Assembly (NCBI GenBank): GCA_009377605.1
Contig: WHTT01000008.1
Location: forward strand, 51,400-115,399
Source of the DNA: Luteitalea sp.
GTDB lineage: Bacteria > Acidobacteriota > Vicinamibacteria > Vicinamibacterales > Vicinamibacteraceae
Reading direction: 5' to 3'
DNA length: 64,000 bases
The translations under genes were made by a program, and so were the position numbers. The stretch's first letter is position 1. Each line of letters starts with the position of its first letter. Positions 57,438 to 64,000 of the stretch are shown here, piece by piece. The notes beneath the pieces are model-generated. The model saw only the letters and a list, made by a program, of their open reading frames with translations, was not told the origin of the DNA and did no database searches.

Positions 57438-59827
57438 ATGTTCCGCTTCGGCTCGGCTCTTGGCAAGCGGCGACAGCGAAGGGAAAGGGATCTCGACGCG
57501 GAGCTTCGCGACCATCTGGAGCGACAGGTCGCTGATTACATCGCGAGCGGTATGACGCCAGCAGAGGCGCGGAGTCGAGCCAGAGCACACTTTGGGGGCG
57601 CCGAGCAGATCAAGGAAGAATGCCGACAGGTTCGTTCGTGGTGGCGCGTGGAGATGATCTTTCGGGACCTGAAGCAGGCGCTGCGCTCGCTCAGGCGGAG
57701 TCCGGCCTTTACCACGGTGGCGATCCTCCGTTCACGATGCGCGATGACGACCCGAGCGCCCGGAGAGTCGCCGTCCTGACGGACTCGCTGTGGCGAAGCG
57801 CTTTCGGGCGCTCTCCCGACGTGCTCGGCGAAGAGATCAGAGTGGCGGGATCCGTATTCAGCATTATTGGCGTGGCGGAGCCAGGGTTCACGGGGTTTAC
57901 GCCAGGAAGCCCCGCTGAAGTGATCGTCCCGCTAGCGCAGAGACCCTGGAGGGGTGGCATTGCGCCCGACGGGCCGGATCCGTTTCATTTTTGGGTGGTT
58001 GTGCTCGGTCGACTGGCCCCTTCTGTGTCGCGGGAGCAGGCGCAGGCGACGCTGAGCGCGATGGAACGGCGCCTGTTCGCTGAGGGCGCTCCAGCTCGCT
58101 ATACCGCCTCGCAACAGCGCGAGTACGTCAACCGCCGACTCGTTGTTCGATCCGCAGCGCGAGGCCTGGAGACGGGAGGCAACGCGCGGCTCGAGCGCCG
58201 CTTTGAAGGACCGCTTTACGGCAGTTGGGGGATCTGCACCGCGATGCTGCTGGTGGGTTGCGTGAACCTCGCGATTCTCTTCCTGGGGCGTGGCCTCGCC
58301 AGGCAACGCGAGATTGCGACACGGCTGGCTCTCGGCGCTTCGCGCGTCGCGCTCGTGCGCCTGCTTACGCTGGAGACTGCGCCGTTGGTCCTGGTTGGCG
58401 CAGCTCTTGGCACCCTGCTCGCCGGAGGAATGAACCGCCTGGTGGCCGTTCAAGCGGAGTCGATGCTCGGGATTGTCTTGAGCCCGGCGACTCCCAGCCT
58501 GTGGCTTGACCTCCGAACGTTGCTGTTCCTGACCGTGCTGATTGCGATAGTCGCGACTGCGCTCGCGATCGTCCCAGTCTGGCAGGCCGGTCGCCTGGCG
58601 GACGCAGGCGGGCTGAAGGGAAGCGGTCGAGGGATAGTCGGAACGACCACACGCACGCAGAAGATCCTGCTGGGAGTCCAGGTCGCAGTGGCTTTGGCCT
58701 TGGTCTCTGGGAGCGGGTTACTCACAGCCTCGCTCAGTCGCCTCCTTGCCGTCGATCTGGGAATGCGCATGCGAGGTGTATCGGTCGTCACTCTGGCAGG
58801 CATTCCCGGTGTCACACCGACGGCCACGCGAGTCCCCTACTATCGAGATCTCGTCGATCAGCTCGAGGCGCTTCCCGACGTGGCCTCAGCAAGCGTTGTT
58901 GATTTCGCGCCGCTCTCGATCACAGGATTGGAGAAACCAGTAGCGAGCGTCGAGAGTCTTGCGATAAGCGCCGACGTCCGCGCGGAGATTCTGACCGTGA
59001 CAGACAAGCTGTTCGAGACGCTGGGCGTGCCACTCGTCGCGGGCGAGGGGTTCCGGCGCTCGGATCAGGGTACGGGCGAGTCGAGCGGGGAAACGCCGAC
59101 CATTGTCAGTCAGTCGCTGGGAAAGCGATTCGGCGGTGAGCGCTTGATCGGACGACACATCCGCGTCGGCGAGGCGAGATTGGAGAAGCGGCTGCGCGTG
59201 GTTGGAATCGCCGCGGACGCGCAGCTCCACCATCCCCTCCGGCGAGAGCCGCACATGGTTTACATCGACTTATGGCGAGATCCCGATATCTGGTCGCCGT
59301 TCCTCCTCGTCAAGACCCGAAGCGGCGCGCCGCTGCCCTCCGCGGAAGTGCGGCGAGTGGTTGCCGCACGAGGCCAGCACTACGTGGAGAACTACCGCAC
59401 ACTCGACCAAAACAAAGATCGCGCAACCACCGAAAACCGATGGCTTGCGAACGTATCGACGGGCGTGGCCGCCTTGTCGTTGATCTTGGCGGCGACCGGG
59501 CTGTTTGGTCTTCTCAGTTACCACGTCGCAAGTCGCACGAGCGAGATCGGCATCCGAATGGCATTAGGCGCCCGCCGTCGACAGATTCAATGGCACGTCC
59601 TTCGGCAGCTCCTGCCCGTCATGCTCGCCGGAACGTTCGGCGGCATTGGACTTACGCTCGTGCTCGGGAGGCTCATTGCCGGACTGCTGTATGGCGTCAG
59701 CGGTCACGACCCGCGGCTGCTTGCACTGTCCATAGCCGTGCTGATTGCGACGGCAGCACTGGCTGCGCTGATTCCAGCACGGAAGGCGGCGTCAGTGGAT
59801 CCTGTCGTAGCCCTCAGACACGAGTGA
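57438..59827 (+). pseudogene. ADOP-type FtsX/MacB permease, disrupted by an internal deletion and frameshift
   Basis: The first frame (57438 to about 57728) encodes the ADOP N-terminal domain (RDLDAELRDHLERQVADYI, MTPAEARSRARAHFGGAEQI) and the start of the permease (RDLKQALRSLRRSPAFTTVAIL). The frame then shifts. The downstream frame resumes at about 57729 with PFTMRDDDPSARRVAVLTDSLWRSAFG, which in intact members lies about 90-100 residues further on. The missing part is the first transmembrane helix and the beginning of the MacB periplasmic domain. The rest, to 59827, is intact: two FtsX permease domains, IATRLALGASRVALVRLL and IGIRMALGARRRQIQWHVL, ending DPVVALRHE. No stop or shift occurs in the last 2 kb, so loss is recent or an assembly error. 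Confidence 0.85.
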
Positions 59828-59884
59828 GCCCGGGCGCACGACCAGACGAAGTCCGGTATCATTCTCCCAGGATTGGAGGGTTCG

Positions 59885-60769
59885 ATGTCCGTGGATCGAC
59901 GACGGTTCATCCAGTACGGCGTGGGGACGCTGGCGGGGCTCTCGGCGTGGCCGGCGGCACGGGCGCTGGCCGAAGCCGCCGCCGCTGGGGCCTCCTTCAA
60001 GGTAGGTGTCACGGATTGGAATCTGAAACAAACGCTCGAGATCGAAGCGGTGTCGCTGGCGAAGCGGATTGGCTTCGATGGTGTTCAGGTCAGCATTGGT
60101 CGCGGCGGGGAGGGTGCCGTGACGACCTTGCCGCTGGCGGACGCGTCGCTGCAGCAGCAGTATCTCGACGCTTCCCGCAAAGGGAGCTTGCCAATTGCGT
60201 CGCTCTGCCTGGACATCCTTCATCGGAACTACCTGAAGAACGACCCGCTCGGGCAGCGATGGGTTGCCGACTCCATCCCGATCGCCAAGGCCATGGGTGT
60301 TCGTGTGGTATTGCTGCCGTTCTTCGGCAAGGGTGCCCTGACCACGACTACCGAGATGGATTATGTTGGCGACGCTCTGCGGGAGGTGGCCCCGAGCGCG
60401 GACCAGGCAGGCGTAGTCCTTGGTCTCGAGAACACCATCTCCGCACGCGACAATGCCCGTATCATGGAGCGGGCGAAGTCGCCAGCGATTCTCGTGTACT
60501 ACGACGTCGGTAACTCGACCAAGAGTGGCTTCAATGTGATCGAGGAGATCCGCTGGCTCGGGAGCGAGCGCATTTGTGAGATCCACCTGAAGGACAACCC
60601 GCACTATCTGGGCGAAGGGACGATTGACTTTCCGGGTGTCGTGCAGGCGCTCGTCGAGATCGGCTTCGATCAGTGGGCACAGCTCGAGACGGACTCTCCC
60701 AGCGGCGACGTCGAGGCGGACATGGGGCGAAATCTCGGGTTCATTCGAAAGGTCATGCAAGGCGTCTAG
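59885..60769 (+). CDS. Tat-exported sugar phosphate isomerase/epimerase-like TIM barrel
   Basis: 294 residues from the ATG at 59885, with GGAGGG just upstream. The N-terminus DRRRFIQYGVGTLAGLSAW is a twin-arginine signal. The mature part is an AP_endonuc_2 TIM barrel: VGVTDWNLKQTLEIEAV, IASLCLDILHRNYL, GLENTISARDNARI (metal-ligand Glu), VYYDVGNSTKSGF (Asp) and EIHLKDNPHYLGEG (His-Lys-Asp). Such periplasmic enzymes act on sugars or sugar acids, and the family is abundant in Acidobacteriota and Planctomycetes. The substrate is unknown. It is 57 bases after the broken permease and 17 before ispDF. Confidence 0.88.
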   Translation: MSVDRRRFIQYGVGTLAGLSAWPAARALAEAAAAGASFKVGVTDWNLKQTLEIEAVSLAKRIGFDGVQVSIGRGGEGAVTTLPLADASLQQQYLDASRKGSLPIASLCLDILHRNYLKNDPLGQRWVADSIPIAKAMGVRVVLLPFFGKGALTTTTEMDYVGDALREVAPSADQAGVVLGLENTISARDNARIMERAKSPAILVYYDVGNSTKSGFNVIEEIRWLGSERICEIHLKDNPHYLGEGTIDFPGVVQALVEIGFDQWAQLETDSPSGDVEADMGRNLGFIRKVMQGV

Positions 60770-60786
60770 CCCTTGACCCCTGTGCT

Positions 60787-61953
60787 ATGAAGGTTTCGGT
60801 CATCATCGCTGCCGCAGGGCGCGGTGAGCGTCTGGGAGGGCCGGTTGCAAAGCAGTGGCTGTCGCTCGGCGACACCACGTTGGTCGAGCATAGCGTTCGA
60901 GCCTTTGCTCGCGTGCCACGCGTCGATGAGATCCTGGTCGTCGTGCCAGACGTCGACGCGCCCGAAGCGCGGTCACTCGCCGAGCGCCCCTGTGGTAAGC
61001 CGCTGCGTCTCGTCGCGGGAGGGGCACGGCGGCAAGACTCCGTCGCGAACGGGTTTCATGCCTCGGCGCCCGACGCCGACATCGTTTTGGTGCACGATGC
61101 TGCGCGGCCATTCGTCACGCATACGATGATCGAACAGACGATCGATGCCGCGGCCGAATCGGGCGCCGCCGCCGTCGCGCTTGCGGTCCACGATACGGTG
61201 AAGCAGGCCAGCGTGGAGGATGGCCGGCCCATCGTCCAGCGGACGCTGCCGCGTGAGACGATCTTTCTGGCGCAAACACCGCAAGGCTTCCGGCGTGAGG
61301 TGCTGGCGGAGGCTGTCGACCTTGGCACCCGCGGTGCCGCGGCGACCGATGAAGCGGGGCTCGCCGAGCAGGCAGGCCATCGCGTGCGCCTGGTGACCGG
61401 CGACGCAGGGAACGTGAAGATCACGACGCACGCAGACCTCGCGCGCGGACGCGCCACGGTGGCACCTGGACGGCCGCGCCTCCGGATCGGCGCTGGCTAC
61501 GATTTGCACCGCCTTGGTTCGGGGCGCCCGCTGATACTCGGGGGTGTGCGTATCCCGTTTGAGCGCGGTCCAATTGCGCACTCTGATGGAGACGCCGTGT
61601 GCCACGCCGTGACCGACGCCCTGCTGGGCGCTGCCAACCTCGGTGACATCGGCTCGCTGTTTCCGGATACCGACCCGCGCTGGGAGGGGGCCAACAGTGT
61701 GACGATGCTCGAGGCGGCGGCACGACGCGTCCGTGAGGCGGGCTGGGAAATCCTCAACATCGACGTCATCGTCATTGCCGAGCAGCCGAAGATCGGACCG
61801 CATGCAACCGTCATGCGCACCGTGCTGGCGGATGCGTTGGGCATCTCGGTGGCGGAGCTCAGCATCAAGGGTAAGACCAACGAGCAGGTCGATGCGACGG
61901 GCCGTGGCGAGGCGATCGCCGTTCATGCGGTCGCGCTGCTCGCTGGTTGCTAG
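60787..61953 (+). CDS. ispDF: Bifunctional IspD/IspF: MEP cytidylyltransferase and MECDP synthase
   Basis: 388 residues from the ATG at 60787. The IspD domain (1-225) has SVIIAAAGRGERLGGPVAKQW (CTP loop, Arg/Lys), VAGGARRQDSVANGF, VHDAARPFVT and FLAQTPQGFRREVL. The IspF domain (about 233-388) has RIGAGYDLHRLGSGRPLILGGV (zinc Asp and His), HSDGDAVCHAVTDALLGAANLGDIGSLFPDTD and NIDVIVIAEQPKIGPH. The enzyme performs steps 3 and 5 of the MEP pathway, and ispE in this window is step 4. Fusion is common in some proteobacteria and scattered elsewhere. Confidence 0.96.
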   Translation: MKVSVIIAAAGRGERLGGPVAKQWLSLGDTTLVEHSVRAFARVPRVDEILVVVPDVDAPEARSLAERPCGKPLRLVAGGARRQDSVANGFHASAPDADIVLVHDAARPFVTHTMIEQTIDAAAESGAAAVALAVHDTVKQASVEDGRPIVQRTLPRETIFLAQTPQGFRREVLAEAVDLGTRGAAATDEAGLAEQAGHRVRLVTGDAGNVKITTHADLARGRATVAPGRPRLRIGAGYDLHRLGSGRPLILGGVRIPFERGPIAHSDGDAVCHAVTDALLGAANLGDIGSLFPDTDPRWEGANSVTMLEAAARRVREAGWEILNIDVIVIAEQPKIGPHATVMRTVLADALGISVAELSIKGKTNEQVDATGRGEAIAVHAVALLAGC

Positions 61954-61998
61954 GGCACGGGCAGGAAACAGGGTGAGCGGCGAAGGCGAGGCGTCCAG

Positions 61999-62748
61999 AT
62001 GATCATTTTCGGCATCAACGCAGTCGGCGAGGCGTTGCGTGCCGGACGTGTCCTGAGCCTGCACGTGGGTGCCCGCAAGGACAGGCGGATCGAAGAGCTG
62101 CTGGCGCAGGCACGCGGTCGGGACGTGCGTGTCGAGCGAGTCGATACCGTGATGCTCGATCGAATGGCGGGCGGCGGTCGGCATCAGGGGGTGGTTGGGA
62201 CAGTACAGGTGCCGCCGGCTCGAGCTCTCGAGGATCTCATCGACCGTGAGCAGCCCAGCCTGATTGTGGTGCTGGACGGCATCGAGGATCCTCAGAACGT
62301 GGGCGCGATTCTGCGGACGGTGGATGCGGCGGGCGGACGTGGTCTGGTGCGGCAACTGCGGCGAGCTGCGCCGCTGGGCGGTGCTGCGGCCAAGGCATCA
62401 GCCGGCGCCGTGGCCCATGTCCCTGTTGCCGACGTCGTCAACATTGCGCGTGCCCTCCAAGAACTGAAGCAGCTCGGCCTTTGGATTGTCGGGCTGGAGG
62501 GACGAGCAACGACGCCGTATGACGTGGTGGATTTGACACAGCCAACCGCGTTGGTGCTCGGGTCCGAGCGACGAGGGATGCGGCGCCTCGTGCGCGAGCA
62601 GTGCGACTATGTGGTCTCGATCCCGATGTCCGGGCAGGTCGAAAGCTTGAACGTGTCCGTGGCGGCCGGCGTCGTCTTGTTCGAGGCCCACCGGCAGCGG
62701 AGGCGCCAAGGCACGGCCCCGGTGCCGGCGGCGAGAAAGGCGAGATAA
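61999..62748 (+). CDS. rlmB: 23S rRNA (guanosine-2'-O)-methyltransferase, TrmH/RlmB family
   Basis: 249 residues. The N-terminal substrate-binding domain starts IIFGINAVGEALRAGRV. The SPOUT knot follows with LIVVLDGIEDPQNVGAILRT (motif 1, Asn and Arg), LVLGSERRGMRRLVREQCD (motif 2, Glu) and IPMSGQVESLNVSVAAGVVLFE (motif 3). Length and motifs match RlmB, which methylates G2251 in E. coli; other TrmH-family targets are possible. It follows ispDF after 45 bases and precedes the tRNA cluster. Confidence 0.9.
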   Translation: MIIFGINAVGEALRAGRVLSLHVGARKDRRIEELLAQARGRDVRVERVDTVMLDRMAGGGRHQGVVGTVQVPPARALEDLIDREQPSLIVVLDGIEDPQNVGAILRTVDAAGGRGLVRQLRRAAPLGGAAAKASAGAVAHVPVADVVNIARALQELKQLGLWIVGLEGRATTPYDVVDLTQPTALVLGSERRGMRRLVREQCDYVVSIPMSGQVESLNVSVAAGVVLFEAHRQRRRQGTAPVPAARKAR

Positions 62749-62805
62749 TTGCCACAGACGCGTGTCTGGGATGATAAAGTTGCAAGGTTGGGGTCGCGAC
62801 GGGAG

Positions 62806-62834
62806 TTGCGAGCTGGCACGACCTATGCTACACT
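62806..62834 (+). promoter_or_regulatory. Promoter of the tRNA-Thr/tuf cluster
   Basis: TTGCGA (62806-62811) and TACACT (62829-62834), with an extended TGC before the -10, are spaced by 17 bases. They lie 15 bases upstream of tRNA-Thr. A G/C-rich stretch directly after the -10 (GCC) recalls stringent discriminators. It would drive the tRNA-Thr-Tyr-Gly-Thr-tuf transcript. Confidence 0.6.
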
Positions 62835-62848
62835 GCCTTTTTTATCCG

Positions 62849-62925
62849 GCTGGCGTAGCTCAGTCCGGTAGAGCAGCTGATTTGTAATCAGCGGGTCGGG
62901 GGTTCGAATCCCTTCGCCAGCTCCA
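62849..62925 (+). tRNA. tRNA-Thr (anticodon TGT)
   Basis: The acceptor GCTGGCG pairs with CGCCAGC. The anticodon stem GCTGA/TCAGC encloses loop TTTGTAA with TGT at 62883-62885. The T-arm is GGGGG-TTCGAAT-CCCTT. CCA is encoded. It is the first of four tRNAs before tuf. Confidence 0.97.
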
Positions 62926-63142
62926 TGGATTCATGATAGACCCGGCTGATCTACGTGCCGCTGGAAACGTCGCAAGTTGCTGCATTCCTGACAGTTACTC
63001 AGATATGAGCTTCGTGGCGCTACGGGCCCCTGCGCAGGGCTTCTGGCCGCCACTTCGCACGGTCTAGCCGCGTCGGGCCCCGGCAAGCCGCACCAGCGGG
63101 CTGCGCGCCGTGGTCGTGAAGTGTGGGCCGACGATAAAGCAG
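62926..63142. other. Spacer between tRNA-Thr and tRNA-Tyr, no gene seen
   Basis: These 217 bases contain no supported coding sequence or tRNA. Short G/C-rich self-complementary stretches are present, for instance GGGCCCCTGCGCAGGGC near 63028-63043. Such hairpins might separate tRNA precursors. Nothing else is recognised. Confidence 0.5.
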
Positions 63143-63229
63143 GGCGAGGTTGCGGAGCGGTCAAACGCAGCAGACTGTAAATCTGCCGCCCCAGTGGCTT
63201 CGGAGGTTCGAATCCTCCCCTCGCCACCA
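63143..63229 (+). tRNA. tRNA-Tyr (anticodon GTA)
   Basis: An 87-nt class II tRNA with acceptor GGCGAGG/CCTCGCC. The anticodon GTA is at 63177-63179, the variable arm is long (CGCCCCAGTGGCTTC), and the T-arm is GGAGG-TTCGAAT-CCTCC. CCA is encoded. Confidence 0.97.
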
Positions 63230-63315
63230 GCCTCCGGCTAGGTAAAGCCAGCATGGTGGGAAGCAGGCGTGGCTCCGCGGGTGTACCCGCTGAGGAGGCG
63301 AGGCGAGGCGCGAGG

Positions 63316-63390
63316 GCGGGAGTAACTCAGTGGTAGAGTCACAGCCTTCCAAGCTGTTGGTCGCGGGTTCGATTCCCGTCTCCCGCTCCA
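63316..63390 (+). tRNA. tRNA-Gly (anticodon TCC)
   Basis: The acceptor GCGGGAG pairs with CTCCCGC. The anticodon loop CTTCCAA has TCC at 63348-63350. The T-arm is GCGGG-TTCGATT-CCCGT. CCA is encoded. Confidence 0.97.
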
Positions 63391-63397
63391 GGAAGAA

Positions 63398-63538
63398 GTG
63401 GTCAGTGGCCAGTGATCAGTGGTCAGCCGATGGGCGAGCGCTCGGGGGCTGGCGGCGAATTGGCTGCGGCATCGCGACGTGGGCCTCCGAGCGATCGCCA
63501 ACCGGCTGACCACTGGCTACTGATCACTGACCACTGAG
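63398..63538. repeat. Inverted repeat of CAGTGGTCAG/GATCAGTG units between tRNA-Gly and tRNA-Thr
   Basis: The left arm GTGGTCAGTGGCCAGTGATC (63399-63418) and its GTGGTCAG continuation are complementary to CTGACCACTGGCTACTGATC plus ACTGACCACT (63506-63535). An inner GGCGAGCGCTCGG/CCGAGCGATCGCC pair continues the stem. The same unit appears as a single arm at 16945-16972. Confidence 0.85.
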
Positions 63539-63542
63539 TTGG

Positions 63543-63618
<76 letters not shown>

Positions 63619-63680
63619 GCCTCCGCCTCGCCGAAGTCTGGTCTGATTCAGGCCAGACGCCGGCGGGCTTCGGCTAGGCA
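63619..63680. repeat. Inverted repeat (GCCTCGCCGAAG...CTTCGGCTAGGC) before tuf
   Basis: GCCTCGCCGAAG (63625-63636) and CTTCGGCTAGGC (63669-63680) frame an inner GTCTGGTCTG/CAGGCCAGAC hairpin. The rest of the 172-base tRNA-tuf gap holds a few short AAGC-type repeats and the tuf ribosome-binding site (GAGGAAGG). Confidence 0.7.
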
Positions 63681-63790
63681 AGCCAGTCTGGTGCGCGATT
63701 CTGAGGCTGGTTCATCTCGCTGAAGCTTGCCAGCGAGCGAAGCAGGCGTAGCGAACACCAACCAGCATCTGGAGAGACTGAGGAAGGGCG

Positions 63791-64000
63791 ATGGCGAAGG
63801 AGAAGTTCGAGCGGTCGAAACCGCACGTGAACATCGGGACGATCGGGCACATCGACCATGGGAAGACGACGCTGACGGCGGCGATCACCCGGGTGTTGGG
63901 GAAGGGCGATCCCAAGGTGCAGTTTCGGTCGTTCGAGTCGATCGACAACGCGCCGGAGGAGCGGGAGCGGGGGATCACGATCTCGACGGCGCACGTGGAG
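63791..64000 (+). CDS. tuf: Elongation factor Tu, N-terminal 70 codons (3' end outside window)
   Basis: It reads [32 protein letters not shown], which includes the P-loop GHIDHGKT, and later [14 protein letters not shown] (switch I). The canonical GHVDHGKT has Ile in place of Val here, a tolerated change. A GAGGAAGG ribosome-binding site lies about seven bases upstream. The gene follows four tRNA genes and is probably processed from the same transcript. It is cut by the window edge. Confidence 0.97.
   Translation, partial: MAKEKFERSKPHVNIGTIGHIDHGKTTLTAAITRVLGKGDPKVQFRSFESIDNAPEERERGITISTAHVE

Noticed and set aside
63143..63229. Long-variable-arm tRNA considered as tRNA-Sec because selA is present
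   Set aside because: The anticodon is GTA, the acceptor stem has 7 pairs and the length is 87 nt, all standard for tRNA-Tyr.

Overview
This is a high-GC, gene-dense chromosomal window from a Gram-negative bacterium. The most likely source is an Acidobacteriota member of the Vicinamibacteria type. This placement is inferred from a permease of the acidobacterial ADOP (duplicated orphan permease) architecture, from LPS-heptose, LolB-like and O-antigen genes that imply an outer membrane, and from the overall base composition. No 16S gene is present to confirm it.

Layout. 1-12.7 kb is a cell-surface polysaccharide region: an epimerase tail, a decayed sulfatase, a DUF2142 membrane protein, several glycosyltransferases, two methyltransferases and a large unknown membrane protein. 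Also here are a DUF4160/DUF2442 pair and thiS-thiG. 12.9-25.7 kb is a respiratory complex I operon with the order nuoA-B-C-[gmhA]-D-E-F-H-J-K-L-M-N. nuoG and nuoI are absent from their usual places, and a sedoheptulose-7-phosphate isomerase gene sits between nuoC and nuoD. 25.7-33.3 kb holds selA, an unknown gene, a cold-shock gene, purH, and an LPS block (heptose kinase, O-antigen ligase, heptosyltransferase). 33.5-40.2 kb has the order TPR protein-lolB-ispE-tRNA-Gln-prs-rplY-pth. It is followed by rpsF-rpsR-rplI-dnaB-alr and a metallo-beta-lactamase/rhodanese gene up to 45.8 kb. 45.9-49.5 kb is a minus-strand maltokinase-GlgE pair for alpha-glucan synthesis. 49.5-62.7 kb carries radA, a PIN/TRAM protein, plsC, an unusual two-component pair, an EamA transporter, a broken ADOP permease, a Tat-exported TIM-barrel protein, a fused ispDF and rlmB. 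The window closes with tRNA-Thr, tRNA-Tyr, tRNA-Gly, tRNA-Thr and the start of tuf.

Functional themes are envelope construction (gmhA, heptose kinase, heptosyltransferase, O-antigen ligase, glycosyltransferases, LolB, PlsC, alanine racemase), NADH-linked respiration, the MEP isoprenoid pathway (ispE, ispDF) and translation/replication housekeeping.

The most distinctive property is a dense population of intergenic inverted repeats of at least six sequence families. Many overlap gene 3' ends and supply the last codons and the stop codon, and at least two lie in frame inside coding sequence (ispE and a methyltransferase). One 38-bp perfect inverted repeat gives two unrelated convergent genes the same 11-residue C-terminus. 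No transposase is visible, so any mobilising enzyme must be elsewhere. The second notable item is a histidine kinase and response-regulator pair. The regulator carries glutaredoxin-like and thioredoxin-reductase-like domains that have both lost their redox cysteines.
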